This document shows positions 50,699-58,552 of a DNA stretch of 64,000 bases, piece by piece. The stretch's first letter is position 1, and every line of letters begins with the position of its first letter. The stretch is from Intestinicryptomonas porci. Lineage in GTDB: Bacteria; Verrucomicrobiota; Verrucomicrobiia; Opitutales; Intestinicryptomonadaceae. The notes beneath the pieces are model-generated. The model did no database searches. It was given only the letters and a program-made list of their open reading frames with translations, and was not told where the DNA came from. A program made the translations under genes and the position numbers. The stretch lies in the NCBI RefSeq assembly GCF_033971905.1, contig NZ_JALBUT010000007.1:1-64000 (forward strand), written 5' to 3'.

Positions 50699-52138
50699 AT
50701 GGAAAAAGACAAACTAACCAATAATTTCGGACGCCCGATTTTCGACAACCAAAATTCAAGAACCGCAGGCCCGCGCGGACCGATGCTTATGGAGGACGTT
50801 TGGTTTCAGGAAAAAATGGCGAATTTCAACCGCGAAGTCATCCCTGAAAGAAGAATGCACGCGAAAGGCTCCGGGGCATTCGGAACATTCACCGTGACAA
50901 ACGACATCACAAAATACACATGCGCAAAAATATTCTCTGAAATAGGCAAAAAGACCGATGTTTTTGTGCGCTTTTCAACAGTCGCGGGAGAGCGCGGAGC
51001 CGCGGACGCAGAACGCGACATCAGGGGCTTTGCCGTAAAATTCTACACGGAGGAAGGCAACTGGGATCTGGTAGGCAACAATACTCCCGTATTTTTCCTG
51101 CGCGACGGGCACCACTTTTCGGATTTAAACCACGCCATTAAAAGAGACCCAAAAACAAACCTGCGCTCGGCAAAAAATAACTGGGACTTTTGGACAAGCC
51201 TGCCGGAAGCCCTGCACCAAATAACAATAACAATGGGCGACGACGGCATTCCCGCTTCATACCGCAATATGCACGGTTTCGGAAGCCATACATTCAGCAT
51301 GTATGACAAAGATTTAAATTTGGTCTGGGTAAAATTCCACTGGGTGTGCCAGCAGCCTATAAAATTCCTGACCGATGAAGAAGCCGAAAAGCTTATCGGA
51401 AAAGACCGCGACAGCCACCAGCGCGACCTCTTTGAACATATAGAAAAAGGGGACTTCCCCAAATGGAAACTCTGCATTCAAGTCATGACAAAAGAGGAGG
51501 CAAAAAAAATGCCGTACAATCCGTTTGACCTCACAAAGGAATGGTACACAGACCAGTTTCCGCTAATAGAAGTCGGGATAATGGAGCTTAATAAAAATCC
51601 CGAAAACTACTTTGCCGACGTCGAACAAGCCGCGTTTAACCCTGCAAATGTGGTGCACGGCATCGGATTTTCTCCGGACAAAATGCTGCAAGCCCGGCTA
51701 TTCGCATACGGAGACGCCCAACGATACCGGCTCGGAGTAAACCACTACCAAATTCCCGTAAACGCTCCCCGCTGTCCCTTCACGGGTTATTCAAGAGACG
51801 GGCAAATGCGCGTTGACGGAAACCACGGCGGCAAAACAAGCTATGAACCCAATTCATACGGCGCATGGCAGGAACAGCCTAAATACCGCATACCCAAAAC
51901 CGAAATTGCGGGCGATGGCGACAATTACAACTTCCGAGAAGACGACGATGATTATTACTCCCAGCCGCGAAAAAGATTTCAGGCGATGACTGCCGAGCAA
52001 AAAGCGCGTCTCTTTGCAAACACGGCGCGCGCAATGGGAGATTCTCCCGAATTTGTAAAAAGACGCCACATTGAGAACTGCTCGAAAGCTGATTTAGAAT
52101 ACGGCAAGGGCGTCGCCAAAGCAATGGGCTTGGATTGA
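50699..52138 (+). CDS. katA: Heme catalase (clade 3 type)
   Basis: The 479-residue product is a small-subunit monofunctional catalase. It has PERRMHAKGSGAFG with the catalytic His near residue 56, DLVGNNTPVFFLRDG with the catalytic Asn, and RLFAYGDAQRYRLG with the heme-ligating Tyr near 339. NHYQIPVNAPRC marks the NADPH-binding clade. It converts hydrogen peroxide to water and oxygen. No signal peptide is visible. A strong terminator follows. A catalase, SQR and the Bat operon together fit an anaerobe exposed to oxygen at times. Confidence 0.95.
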   Translation: MEKDKLTNNFGRPIFDNQNSRTAGPRGPMLMEDVWFQEKMANFNREVIPERRMHAKGSGAFGTFTVTNDITKYTCAKIFSEIGKKTDVFVRFSTVAGERGAADAERDIRGFAVKFYTEEGNWDLVGNNTPVFFLRDGHHFSDLNHAIKRDPKTNLRSAKNNWDFWTSLPEALHQITITMGDDGIPASYRNMHGFGSHTFSMYDKDLNLVWVKFHWVCQQPIKFLTDEEAEKLIGKDRDSHQRDLFEHIEKGDFPKWKLCIQVMTKEEAKKMPYNPFDLTKEWYTDQFPLIEVGIMELNKNPENYFADVEQAAFNPANVVHGIGFSPDKMLQARLFAYGDAQRYRLGVNHYQIPVNAPRCPFTGYSRDGQMRVDGNHGGKTSYEPNSYGAWQEQPKYRIPKTEIAGDGDNYNFREDDDDYYSQPRKRFQAMTAEQKARLFANTARAMGDSPEFVKRRHIENCSKADLEYGKGVAKAMGLD

Positions 52139-52176
52139 AAATTTCGATTATACACCTTGCAAGATTTGCAGGATAA

Positions 52177-52205
52177 ACAAGGCGGGCAATGCCCGCTTTT
52201 GTTTT
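52177..52205 (+). terminator. Catalase terminator
   Basis: GCGGGCA pairs with TGCCCGC and extends with A-T pairs into TTTTGTTTT, about 40 bases after the catalase stop. Confidence 0.8.
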
Positions 52206-52340
52206 ACCTCCCCCAAGCCCCTTTAAAATTCACAAAATTTCTCTAAAACTACTCCGCTATTTTTAAAACAGCCAATATGATAACCCAATAAGTCTATTTT
52301 TCGGACAGCCAAATACCGTGTAATCCCTTTATTTATCGAC

Positions 52341-52376
52341 AAAAAAGCTCCTAAATGCTTAGATTTAGGAGCTTTT
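52341..52376 (-). terminator. Minus-strand terminator beyond the tRNA-Gln hairpin array
   Basis: AAAAGCTCCTAAAT pairs perfectly with ATTTAGGAGCTTTT over 14 bases. On the minus strand it runs into T. It lies past the hairpin array that follows tRNA-Gln. Confidence 0.65.
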
Positions 52377-52381
52377 CAAGC

Positions 52382-52553
52382 CCATTCCCCGATAGGGATT
52401 GTGCTCGTGACTTGGTTGGCTTCGCCAATCCGCGTCAGCTCGGCACTCGCTTCGCTCGGCTCTTTTTGCTCTGCAAAAAGCCACTGTCTCGGGCTGTCGC
52501 TTTGCAACACCCTCGGCATCGAACCCTTGGGGGATCTCATTCCTATCGGTGAA
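52382..52553. repeat. Hairpin array bounded by a duplicated tRNA 3' end
   Basis: The 19 bases CCATTCCCCGATAGGGATT at 52382-52400 repeat exactly at 52586-52604, where they are the 3' end of tRNA-Gln and its flank. Between them lie short palindromes (GGTTGGCTTCGCCAATCC, TTTTTGCTCTGCAAAAA) and words ACTGTCTCG and CTCATT shared with 364-440. No gene is present. Confidence 0.7.
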
Positions 52554-52582
52554 CAAAAAAACCGAGACTTGCATCTCGGCTT
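52554..52582 (-). terminator. tRNA-Gln terminator
   Basis: On the minus strand AAGCCGAGA and TCTCGGTTT form a nine-pair stem followed by T, seven bases past the tRNA 3' end. Confidence 0.8.
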
Positions 52583-52588
52583 ATACCA

Positions 52589-52659
52589 TTCCCCGATAGG
52601 GATTCGAACCCCAACCAAAGGAACCAAAATCCTTTGTGCTACCATTACACCATCAGGGA
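52589..52659 (-). tRNA. tRNA-Gln (anticodon TTG)
   Basis: On the minus strand the 71-base gene begins TCCCTGATGGTGTAATGG and folds as a full cloverleaf. The acceptor stem is TCCCTGA/TCGGGGA (one G-U). The anticodon arm AAGGA-TTTTGGT-TCCTT places TTG at positions 34-36. The T loop is the standard GGTTCGAATCC. CCA is not encoded. It is the only tRNA I find in the window. Confidence 0.96.
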
Positions 52660-52760
52660 GTGATTTTTTAAAGTATTTGAAAGTACCAAAAAACCTGTTT
52701 TCGTCAAACGTTTTTTTCCAAAAAATGAAAAATATTTCAACGCAAAACGAATAGTGCAGG

Positions 52761-53693
52761 CTATCTCGTAATAAGCAAAGTCGAGGGCTTTGTCGCGGTA
52801 AATTTCACGCTTTCAGCAAAGGGAACTACTATATTTTCGGAAAACTTCACCTCTTCGCCTTCGTCGTCAGACAATTCGCCTTCCGCAACGCTTACAATTC
52901 TCATTGCCTCGCCCGATTTGATTTCATAGACTTCGCCCGCGTTCAAGCGCACGACGTCTATTCTGAATTCTTTGCATTCGCACATATTGCCGCTGCCTTC
53001 AACGTGGATTGGAGACGGCTCGAAGTCCGAAAAGTCAATGCTTGCGATGGATTCTTCCACATGGAGCTTGCGCGGCTTGCCGTCCAAGCCCACCCTGCCC
53101 CAGTCATAGACTCTGTAAGTCGTGTCGGAGTTTTGCTGTATTTCCAAAATCAAGTTGCCGCCGTCTATTGCGTGAATTCTTCCGCTTTGCACGAATATTG
53201 AATCGCCCTTTTTTACTGGGAAGCGGTGCACGAGCTTTTCGGCTGAATTATCGGCAAGGCTTGCCACAAAATCCGCCTTAGTAGCTCCCTTTTTAAGACC
53301 CGCAATCAATCCCGCGCCGTCCTTGCAGTCGGCGACGTACCAATTTTCCGTCTTGGGTTCTCCTCCAAGCGACGCCGCAACCGATGCGGGCGGGTGGACT
53401 TGCAAACTCAGCCTTTCCTGGCAATCAAGCCACTTGACGAGTATCGGAAATTTTTTGGAGGGGGCCCAGCCCTTTCCCATGATATATTCTGCGTCTGATT
53501 CTATGGCTTGGCGGATAGTCTTTCCGTCAAACTTTCCGCCGACAATAAGGTTTTCGGCTTCGGGTCTGTCGCAAATTTCCCAAGCTTCGCCGATGACCTT
53601 GTTTTCAGGAATTTCCCTGCCGAGCTTTTTTTCAAAGTCTCTGCCGCCCCAAACGCGCTCCATATAGATAGGTTTAAATCTTAAAAATTTCAT
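52761..53693 (-). CDS. manA: Mannose-6-phosphate isomerase, class I
   Basis: The 310-residue product opens FLRFKPIYMERVWGGRDFEKKLG and has the zinc-site motif LQVHPP near 96, ENWYVADCKDGAGLIAGLKKG, IFVQSGRIHAIDGGNLILEIQQNSDTTYRVYDWGR with the second metal ligands, and a cupin-like C-terminus. It interconverts mannose 6-phosphate and fructose 6-phosphate, feeding GDP-mannose for glycans or glycolysis. The length matches the short class I proteins of Firmicutes and PVC bacteria. It is divergent from the TauE gene. Confidence 0.92.
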   Translation of the reverse strand: MKFLRFKPIYMERVWGGRDFEKKLGREIPENKVIGEAWEICDRPEAENLIVGGKFDGKTIRQAIESDAEYIMGKGWAPSKKFPILVKWLDCQERLSLQVHPPASVAASLGGEPKTENWYVADCKDGAGLIAGLKKGATKADFVASLADNSAEKLVHRFPVKKGDSIFVQSGRIHAIDGGNLILEIQQNSDTTYRVYDWGRVGLDGKPRKLHVEESIASIDFSDFEPSPIHVEGSGNMCECKEFRIDVVRLNAGEVYEIKSGEAMRIVSVAEGELSDDEGEEVKFSENIVVPFAESVKFTATKPSTLLITR

Positions 53694-53781
53694 GAAACCA
53701 GACTGCCACTCTTTGCGATGCTCGTAAAGAAAAAATTATTTACTTGCTCCGCTTGGCAAAAAAAATACCTTGTCTTTTCTT

Positions 53782-54549
53782 ATGGATTGTTTTGATTTTT
53801 CCCATCTTGACGGAGATCTCGTGCAAATTTCTTTTCTTTTGATTTGCGGAATTATCGTAGGAATGTCGAAAACGGGGATACAGGGCATCATGACGCTTGC
53901 CATTCCCGCGATGGCTCTGGTTTTCGGCGGAAAGGAATCCACGGGAGTAATTTTGCCGATGCTGTGTTTTGCGGATTTGCTTGCGGTTATTTACTACCGC
54001 CGCCAAGCCGAATGGAAATACATTTTAAAGCTTCTGCCGACCGCAATCGCGGGTTTTTTCCTCGCGATATGGGTTGACAGCATGATAGACAAGACGATGT
54101 TCGGGAAGCTGATGGCACTATCCATTTTTGCGGGATTTTTAGTGATGTTCATAACAAGAAAAAACACCATGGAGGAAAACCAAAAGATATTTTCCAAATG
54201 GTGGTGCGCGGCAATTTTTGGAATTTTGGGGGGATTTACCACAATGATTGGCAATGCGGCGGGCCCGATTATGGCGGTTTACCTACTTTCAATGAGGCTT
54301 CCGAAATACGCATTTGTGGGAACAAGCGCGTGGTTCTTCCTGATAGTAAACTACCTCAAAATCCCGCTTCAAATTTTTGCATGGAACAACATAACGCCGC
54401 AAACATTGGCTCTAAACATAATCGCAATTCCAAGCATATTTTTAGGGGCGTTTTTAGGCGTACTGTTTGTAAAGCATCTTCCCGAAAAAAGCTACCGCGG
54501 CTTCATAATATTTATGACGCTTGTTTCAACCCTGCTTTTGCTTTTTTAA
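53782..54549 (+). CDS. TauE/SafE-family anion exporter
   Basis: From the ATG at 53782 the product is 255 residues with about seven to eight hydrophobic helices and the two TauE half-repeats (ISFLLICGIIVGMSKTGIQGIMTLAIPAMALVFGGKESTGVILPML, and the later GFTTMIGNAAGPIMAVYLLSMRLPKYAFVGTSAWFFLIVN). Family members export sulfite, sulfoacetate or other organosulfur anions. A TTG at 53770 is a less likely start. With SQR, metY and cysK the window has several sulfur genes, but no direct link is shown. Confidence 0.88.
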   Translation: MDCFDFSHLDGDLVQISFLLICGIIVGMSKTGIQGIMTLAIPAMALVFGGKESTGVILPMLCFADLLAVIYYRRQAEWKYILKLLPTAIAGFFLAIWVDSMIDKTMFGKLMALSIFAGFLVMFITRKNTMEENQKIFSKWWCAAIFGILGGFTTMIGNAAGPIMAVYLLSMRLPKYAFVGTSAWFFLIVNYLKIPLQIFAWNNITPQTLALNIIAIPSIFLGAFLGVLFVKHLPEKSYRGFIIFMTLVSTLLLLF

Positions 54550-54566
54550 GCGCATGCGTAAAAAAA

Positions 54567-54586
54567 GCGCGGGGAAAATCCCGCGC
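54567..54586 (-). terminator. Terminator of the esterase gene
   Basis: GCGCGGG pairs with CCCGCGC, with six T following on the minus strand, between the convergent TauE and esterase genes. Confidence 0.7.
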
Positions 54587-54596
54587 CATAAAAATT

Positions 54597-55412
54597 TCAG
54601 TTTTTTGAAAAGAATTTTTTGAAGAACAAAATGTTGTAGTCTATGGCGTTATTCCAATAGGCATTGTTGTGAGCACCTGGGCGGGCAAGATAGTCGTGGT
54701 CGATTTTCATCTGCAAAAGCTTGTTGTGCAAATTCAAGTTTACCTGGTAGAAAAAGTCCGAAAAGCCGCAGTCAATGTATATCGCAAGCTCCCCGTTTTT
54801 CAAGCCGTCCACTTGGTTTATGACGGTATGCGCGTCCCAAACGTCCTTATTGCTTGAATATTCGCCCAAATTTTTCGCCATGTCCCAGTTCTTGGGGAAC
54901 GGGCGAATGTCAACTCCGCCGCTGATTGCACCCGCCGCGCCAAAAACGTCCTTGTGCCTCAACGCAAGCCACATCGCGCCGTGCCCGCCCATGCTAAGAC
55001 CTGCAATCGCCCTGCCCTTCGGGCTTTTGATTGTGCGGTATGAGCTGTCGATAAAATCAACAAGCTCTTTTGCCACATAAGTTTCATACTTTAAATTTTG
55101 ATTTACGGGGCTGTCCCAATACCAACTCGTAGCTCCATCGGGCAAAACGAAAATCACCTGGTTTGAAGTGGCAAGTTCGGGCAGGTTCGGCTTTATGTGG
55201 TACCATGTTTGATAGTTGCCGCCAAAGCCGTGCAAAAGATAAATCACAGGATAGCTCTTGCCCGATTTTTCGTAATCGTCGGGAAGAATTACAAGGGCGG
55301 GAATTTCCTTTTTCATGACGTCGCTTTTTGCCGCCACGGTAATCGGAGCTTTTGCAAAAAGAGAGCCTGTTAAAATTGAAAATAATACGAGTATTGCTGC
55401 AAGCGTTTTCAT
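54597..55412 (-). CDS. Secreted esterase (esterase D / feruloyl-type)
   Basis: The 271-residue product has a signal peptide (LAAILVLFSILTGSLFA). The mature alpha/beta hydrolase contains YPVIYLLHGFGGNYQTWY near 55, the nucleophile motif AIAGLSMGGHGAMWLA near 140, CGFSDFFYQVN with the acid, and the catalytic His in RPGAHNNAYW. The family includes esterase D, acetylxylan and feruloyl esterases and mycolyl-type transferases. Export suggests action on polysaccharide esters. It is upstream of and divergent from the attenuator region. Confidence 0.85.
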   Translation of the reverse strand: MKTLAAILVLFSILTGSLFAKAPITVAAKSDVMKKEIPALVILPDDYEKSGKSYPVIYLLHGFGGNYQTWYHIKPNLPELATSNQVIFVLPDGATSWYWDSPVNQNLKYETYVAKELVDFIDSSYRTIKSPKGRAIAGLSMGGHGAMWLALRHKDVFGAAGAISGGVDIRPFPKNWDMAKNLGEYSSNKDVWDAHTVINQVDGLKNGELAIYIDCGFSDFFYQVNLNLHNKLLQMKIDHDYLARPGAHNNAYWNNAIDYNILFFKKFFSKN

Positions 55413-55514
55413 AAATTCGAATATTTTTCAAAATACGGCTCTTTCGGCAAGAAAAATAAAACATCAAAAAATTGCTTGACTTCATCTAAAAAAATTCGAT
55501 TTATAGAAAATATT

Positions 55515-55583
55515 ATGAATATCAACGCGCAGTCGTTTGCTTTTAGCTTTTACTTTTATTACGGTAGAAAGGTCAAGTTCTAA
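55515..55583 (+). CDS. Phe/Tyr-rich attenuator leader peptide
   Basis: This 22-codon frame reads MNINAQSFAFSFYFYYGRKVKF. Residues 8-16 are F A F S F Y F Y Y, giving five Phe and three Tyr in the peptide. The stop TAA lies inside the first strand of the antiterminator. This composition and placement match classic leader peptides such as PheL. A TTGACT hexamer at 55476-55481 may be its -35 element, but the -10 is weak. It is too short for routine gene finding. Confidence 0.75.
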   Translation: MNINAQSFAFSFYFYYGRKVKF

Positions 55584-55654
55584 CGGCAGACGGTTATACG
55601 CATATTAAATTCATAAAACCCGGACGTTAGAACAAGCGTTCGGGTTTTTTATTT
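55577..55654 (+). promoter_or_regulatory. Transcription attenuator (aromatic amino acids)
   Basis: GTTCTAACG (55577-55585), which includes the leader stop codon, pairs perfectly with CGTTAGAAC (55625-55633). CGGTT (55591-55595) can also pair with the AACCCG arm. The rival terminator stem is AAACCCGGACG (55616-55626) with CGTTCGGGTTT (55637-55647) and a T run. A ribosome stalled on Phe/Tyr codons leaves the first strand free, so the antiterminator forms. A ribosome at the stop covers it, so the terminator forms. Confidence 0.82.
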
Positions 55655-55678
55655 TACCAAACACAAATCTCAAAAATC

Positions 55679-56665
55679 ATGAATACAAACAAAAGCCTAA
55701 GCGACCTCGCCTCCTCAAACAGGCAAACTCCGCTTAACATACTGGACTGCACCATAAGAGACGGCGGCCTCATGAACGACAGCCGTTTTGACGACAAAGT
55801 CGTGCGCGCCATTTACGACTGCTGCGCCGACAGCGGAATAAATTATATGGAAATCGGCTTCAAAAACTCAAAGAAGCTCTACTCCCCCGACAAATACGGC
55901 GCGTGGAGATTTTGCGATGAAAGCGACATCCTGCGGATTATTGGAGACAGCAAGCGCGAGGTAAAGCTCGCGGCGATGGCGGATACAGGAAAATCCGACT
56001 ACAAAACGGACATTCTGCCAAAGGACAAATCGCCCATTGACCTAATCCGCGTCGCCTGCTACTCGCACCAGATAAATGACGCGCTCGACATGGTAAAAGA
56101 CGCGAAGGACAAAGGCTACGAAGTTTCGCTAAACCTCATGGCAATCTGCGCCTTGAAGGAAAGCGAACTTAGCAGGGATTTGGAAATTTTAAGCGAATCC
56201 GACGCCGACATAATCTACCTTATGGATTCCTTCGGCTCGCTCTTCTGCGAAAACGTGCGCTACCTGATGGAAAAATACCGCCGCAGCCTCTCCGCCGCGG
56301 GAAAGAAAATAGGATTCCACGCCCACAACAACTTACAGCTTGCATTCGCAAAGTCGATAGAAGCGGTTGAGTGCGGAGTCGATTTCATAGACGCAACCAT
56401 GGCGGGTCTTGGAAGAGGCGCGGGCAACTGCGCAATGGAGCTTATGCTCGGATATGTCGGAAGAGACGTCCGCCCAAGCTTAAAATGCGTGCAAAACCAT
56501 ATAGAGCCGATGCGCGAAAAACTCGGCTGGGGCTTTGCGAACTCCTACATGATTACGGGCTTTTTAAACGAACACCCGAGAGATGCAATGGCGTACCAGG
56601 AAGCTGAAACGCAAACCGACATAACCGAATTTTTCGACAATATGCTATCTAAAAAAGCGCAATAA
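55679..56665 (+). CDS. DRE-TIM (HMGL-like) aldolase under aromatic attenuation
   Basis: The 328-residue product is a DRE-TIM barrel: ILDCTIRDGG with catalytic R27 and metal ligand D28, then metal ligands H214 and H216 in GFHAHNN, and a GLGRGAGN motif near 243. The pattern is closest to the 4-hydroxy-2-oxovalerate-aldolase-like group, but there is no dehydrogenase partner and no LeuA regulatory domain. The upstream attenuator reads Phe/Tyr supply, so the enzyme probably serves aromatic amino-acid-related metabolism, for example on an aromatic 2-oxo acid. This is inference; its true substrate is unknown. Confidence 0.8.
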   Translation: MNTNKSLSDLASSNRQTPLNILDCTIRDGGLMNDSRFDDKVVRAIYDCCADSGINYMEIGFKNSKKLYSPDKYGAWRFCDESDILRIIGDSKREVKLAAMADTGKSDYKTDILPKDKSPIDLIRVACYSHQINDALDMVKDAKDKGYEVSLNLMAICALKESELSRDLEILSESDADIIYLMDSFGSLFCENVRYLMEKYRRSLSAAGKKIGFHAHNNLQLAFAKSIEAVECGVDFIDATMAGLGRGAGNCAMELMLGYVGRDVRPSLKCVQNHIEPMREKLGWGFANSYMITGFLNEHPRDAMAYQEAETQTDITEFFDNMLSKKAQ

Positions 56666-56671
56666 AAAACA

Positions 56672-56705
56672 ATGCCGAAGATTAAAAACTTCGGCGTTTT
56701 TTTAT
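56672..56705 (+). terminator. Terminator of the aldolase gene
   Basis: GCCGAAG pairs with CTTCGGC and runs into seven T. It touches the stop of the convergent phosphoglycerol-transferase gene at 56702. Confidence 0.8.
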
Positions 56706-58546
56706 TTCTCTTTGGGAAGCTCTTCGCTGTTTTTTGAGCGGTAATAGGCAAGCGCGTGGTACCTGCGGGCAAGTTCGCGCATTTTTTCGGGGCAGTCGGA
56801 AGATGAAAGCCCGATTATTTTGCCGTCCGAAACAATGGCTTTGACGTATAACGGCGGAACTTTGCGGGATTTCTCAAACATCGACTCGCCCCAAGTTTTG
56901 TATTCAAACCCCTTCGGGGCAATCATTTCCACAAGAGTGGGAAAGATGTCCAAATGCTTTGCGAAATCTTTTTCAAAAGCGATGTCCTGAACGCCGCGCC
57001 CCGCAAATATAATCGGCACGACATGGTCAAATTCGTCAATTTTTCTGATTTTTTCGGGCTTGTAGCGAGAGGGATGGTCTCCCGTAACCACGAATATCGA
57101 ATCGGGATACTTTTTCAGCATTTTTTCAATGAAAATTCCCAGATATTTGTCAGTGTACCAGGCATGCCAAATTTTGTTGTCGTCTTCGCTCTTCAAAACC
57201 GCAGGACAATTTTCCGCCTTTAAATCGACGTCGTAAGGCTGATGGTTTGAAACCGTCAAAACCATATTGAACGAATTTTCGGGGATTTCGGATTTTTCAA
57301 TAAACTCAAACAAATCCCTGTCGCGCACGCCCCATTCGACCGTGCCGAAAACATCGCCCATTTTTTCACCGCCCACAACCCTGTCAAAGCCCATAAAAGA
57401 GGCAAATTCTCCAAGCCTGAGCCAAGTGCTCTGCCCTCCGTAATAGAAGGTTGAAGAATAGCCGAGACGCTTCATAAACTTCGCAAACGCAAAATCGTCC
57501 GTTTTCTTCAAAACGCCCTCAACTGAAATTCCGCAATAAGGAATGCCGCTTATTATCGACGAAACCGTCGCCATTGTTCCGTTTCCGGAAGGGAATGAGC
57601 GTCTTGAAAACACGGAATTTTCAAGCAGTTTTTTTGTGTTCGGAATGATGTCGTAATCGGGTAAATCTTCAATCAGGGGCCATGCGGAGTGGCTTTCGCA
57701 TATTATGACGAAAATGCGCGAAGGTCTTTCAATCAATGCGCCCTTTGAAACCCTCTTTAAAGGCTCGTCAATCGTCTTGAATTCTCCCCCGAAAACGCTG
57801 TTTAGAAAATGCGGCAAATCCTTTTCTCTTGCGTTGAAGTTTTTAAGCCCGCCAGAAAGCTTTGCCGTCAAAAACCTGAAAACTTCCTCTTTCAGGCAAT
57901 ATGCGGAAGTCGGTATTAAGTTATTCATGTGCTCGTCGGCAGTTACGGCAATATCGCGAACCTGCAAGGGTCTGCCTGAAATTCTCACACCGCGCAAAAG
58001 CACAAACAGCAAAAACACATAAGCCGCGCAAAACAACACTGATTTTTTAAGCGGAAGCCTTTCAGATTTTTCCGACTTTTTGCCGAAAACCGCATTTACA
58101 AAAAATACCAGTGCCGCAAAGAAGGCTCCAAATCCCAAAATCATTAAAGACTCGGGATACTGTTCTTTTATCGTGTTAAAAATTGCCCCTGCGTCGTCAA
58201 AGAAAATTCCGAAAATCCAAAAATTGAACTGGCTCTTGTACTCGAAAAAATAGCAGACGTTTAAGACCGCAAGCGAAGCGGCAACCATTATGGCCAAAAC
58301 CGCATATGTTTTTTTAAGCCTTAAAAATTCCCTGCCTGAAAACATGCCGGCGATTGTAATTACGGCTGTCGGCAAAATGAAATACGCCGCCGACATAAAA
58401 TCGAACTGAAGCGAGCGTTTTATCCACGCAAGCGTAATCCTGCTTTCCTCAAATTCGGAAAAAATAAAATAAATCGAAAGCCTGCCAAGGCAAAAAACCA
58501 AGGCTATTATTACAAACAGAATTGCGTCTCTTTTCAAATTTTTCAT
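56702..58546 (-). CDS. LTA-synthase-like phosphoglycerol/phosphoethanolamine transferase
   Basis: The 614-residue product has five N-terminal membrane helices (about 8-190) and a large periplasmic sulfatase-fold domain. Metal and catalytic motifs are visible: VIICESHSA near 280, SFPSGNGTMATVSSIISGIPY with the nucleophile Thr near 318, VSNHQPYD and VTGDHPSR. Gram-negative relatives such as MdoB/OpgB add phosphoglycerol to periplasmic glucans or glycolipids; LtaS does so in Gram-positives. Here it probably decorates a surface glycan or glycolipid. It is the last gene of the trkA-to-ltaS run. Confidence 0.82.
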   Translation of the reverse strand: MKNLKRDAILFVIIALVFCLGRLSIYFIFSEFEESRITLAWIKRSLQFDFMSAAYFILPTAVITIAGMFSGREFLRLKKTYAVLAIMVAASLAVLNVCYFFEYKSQFNFWIFGIFFDDAGAIFNTIKEQYPESLMILGFGAFFAALVFFVNAVFGKKSEKSERLPLKKSVLFCAAYVFLLFVLLRGVRISGRPLQVRDIAVTADEHMNNLIPTSAYCLKEEVFRFLTAKLSGGLKNFNAREKDLPHFLNSVFGGEFKTIDEPLKRVSKGALIERPSRIFVIICESHSAWPLIEDLPDYDIIPNTKKLLENSVFSRRSFPSGNGTMATVSSIISGIPYCGISVEGVLKKTDDFAFAKFMKRLGYSSTFYYGGQSTWLRLGEFASFMGFDRVVGGEKMGDVFGTVEWGVRDRDLFEFIEKSEIPENSFNMVLTVSNHQPYDVDLKAENCPAVLKSEDDNKIWHAWYTDKYLGIFIEKMLKKYPDSIFVVTGDHPSRYKPEKIRKIDEFDHVVPIIFAGRGVQDIAFEKDFAKHLDIFPTLVEMIAPKGFEYKTWGESMFEKSRKVPPLYVKAIVSDGKIIGLSSSDCPEKMRELARRYHALAYYRSKNSEELPKEK

Positions 58547-58552
58547 GTATGC

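Noticed and set aside
53740..54006. Minus-strand frames opposite the TauE gene start
   Set aside because: They are shadows of the TauE gene, which has clear membrane helices and family motifs.
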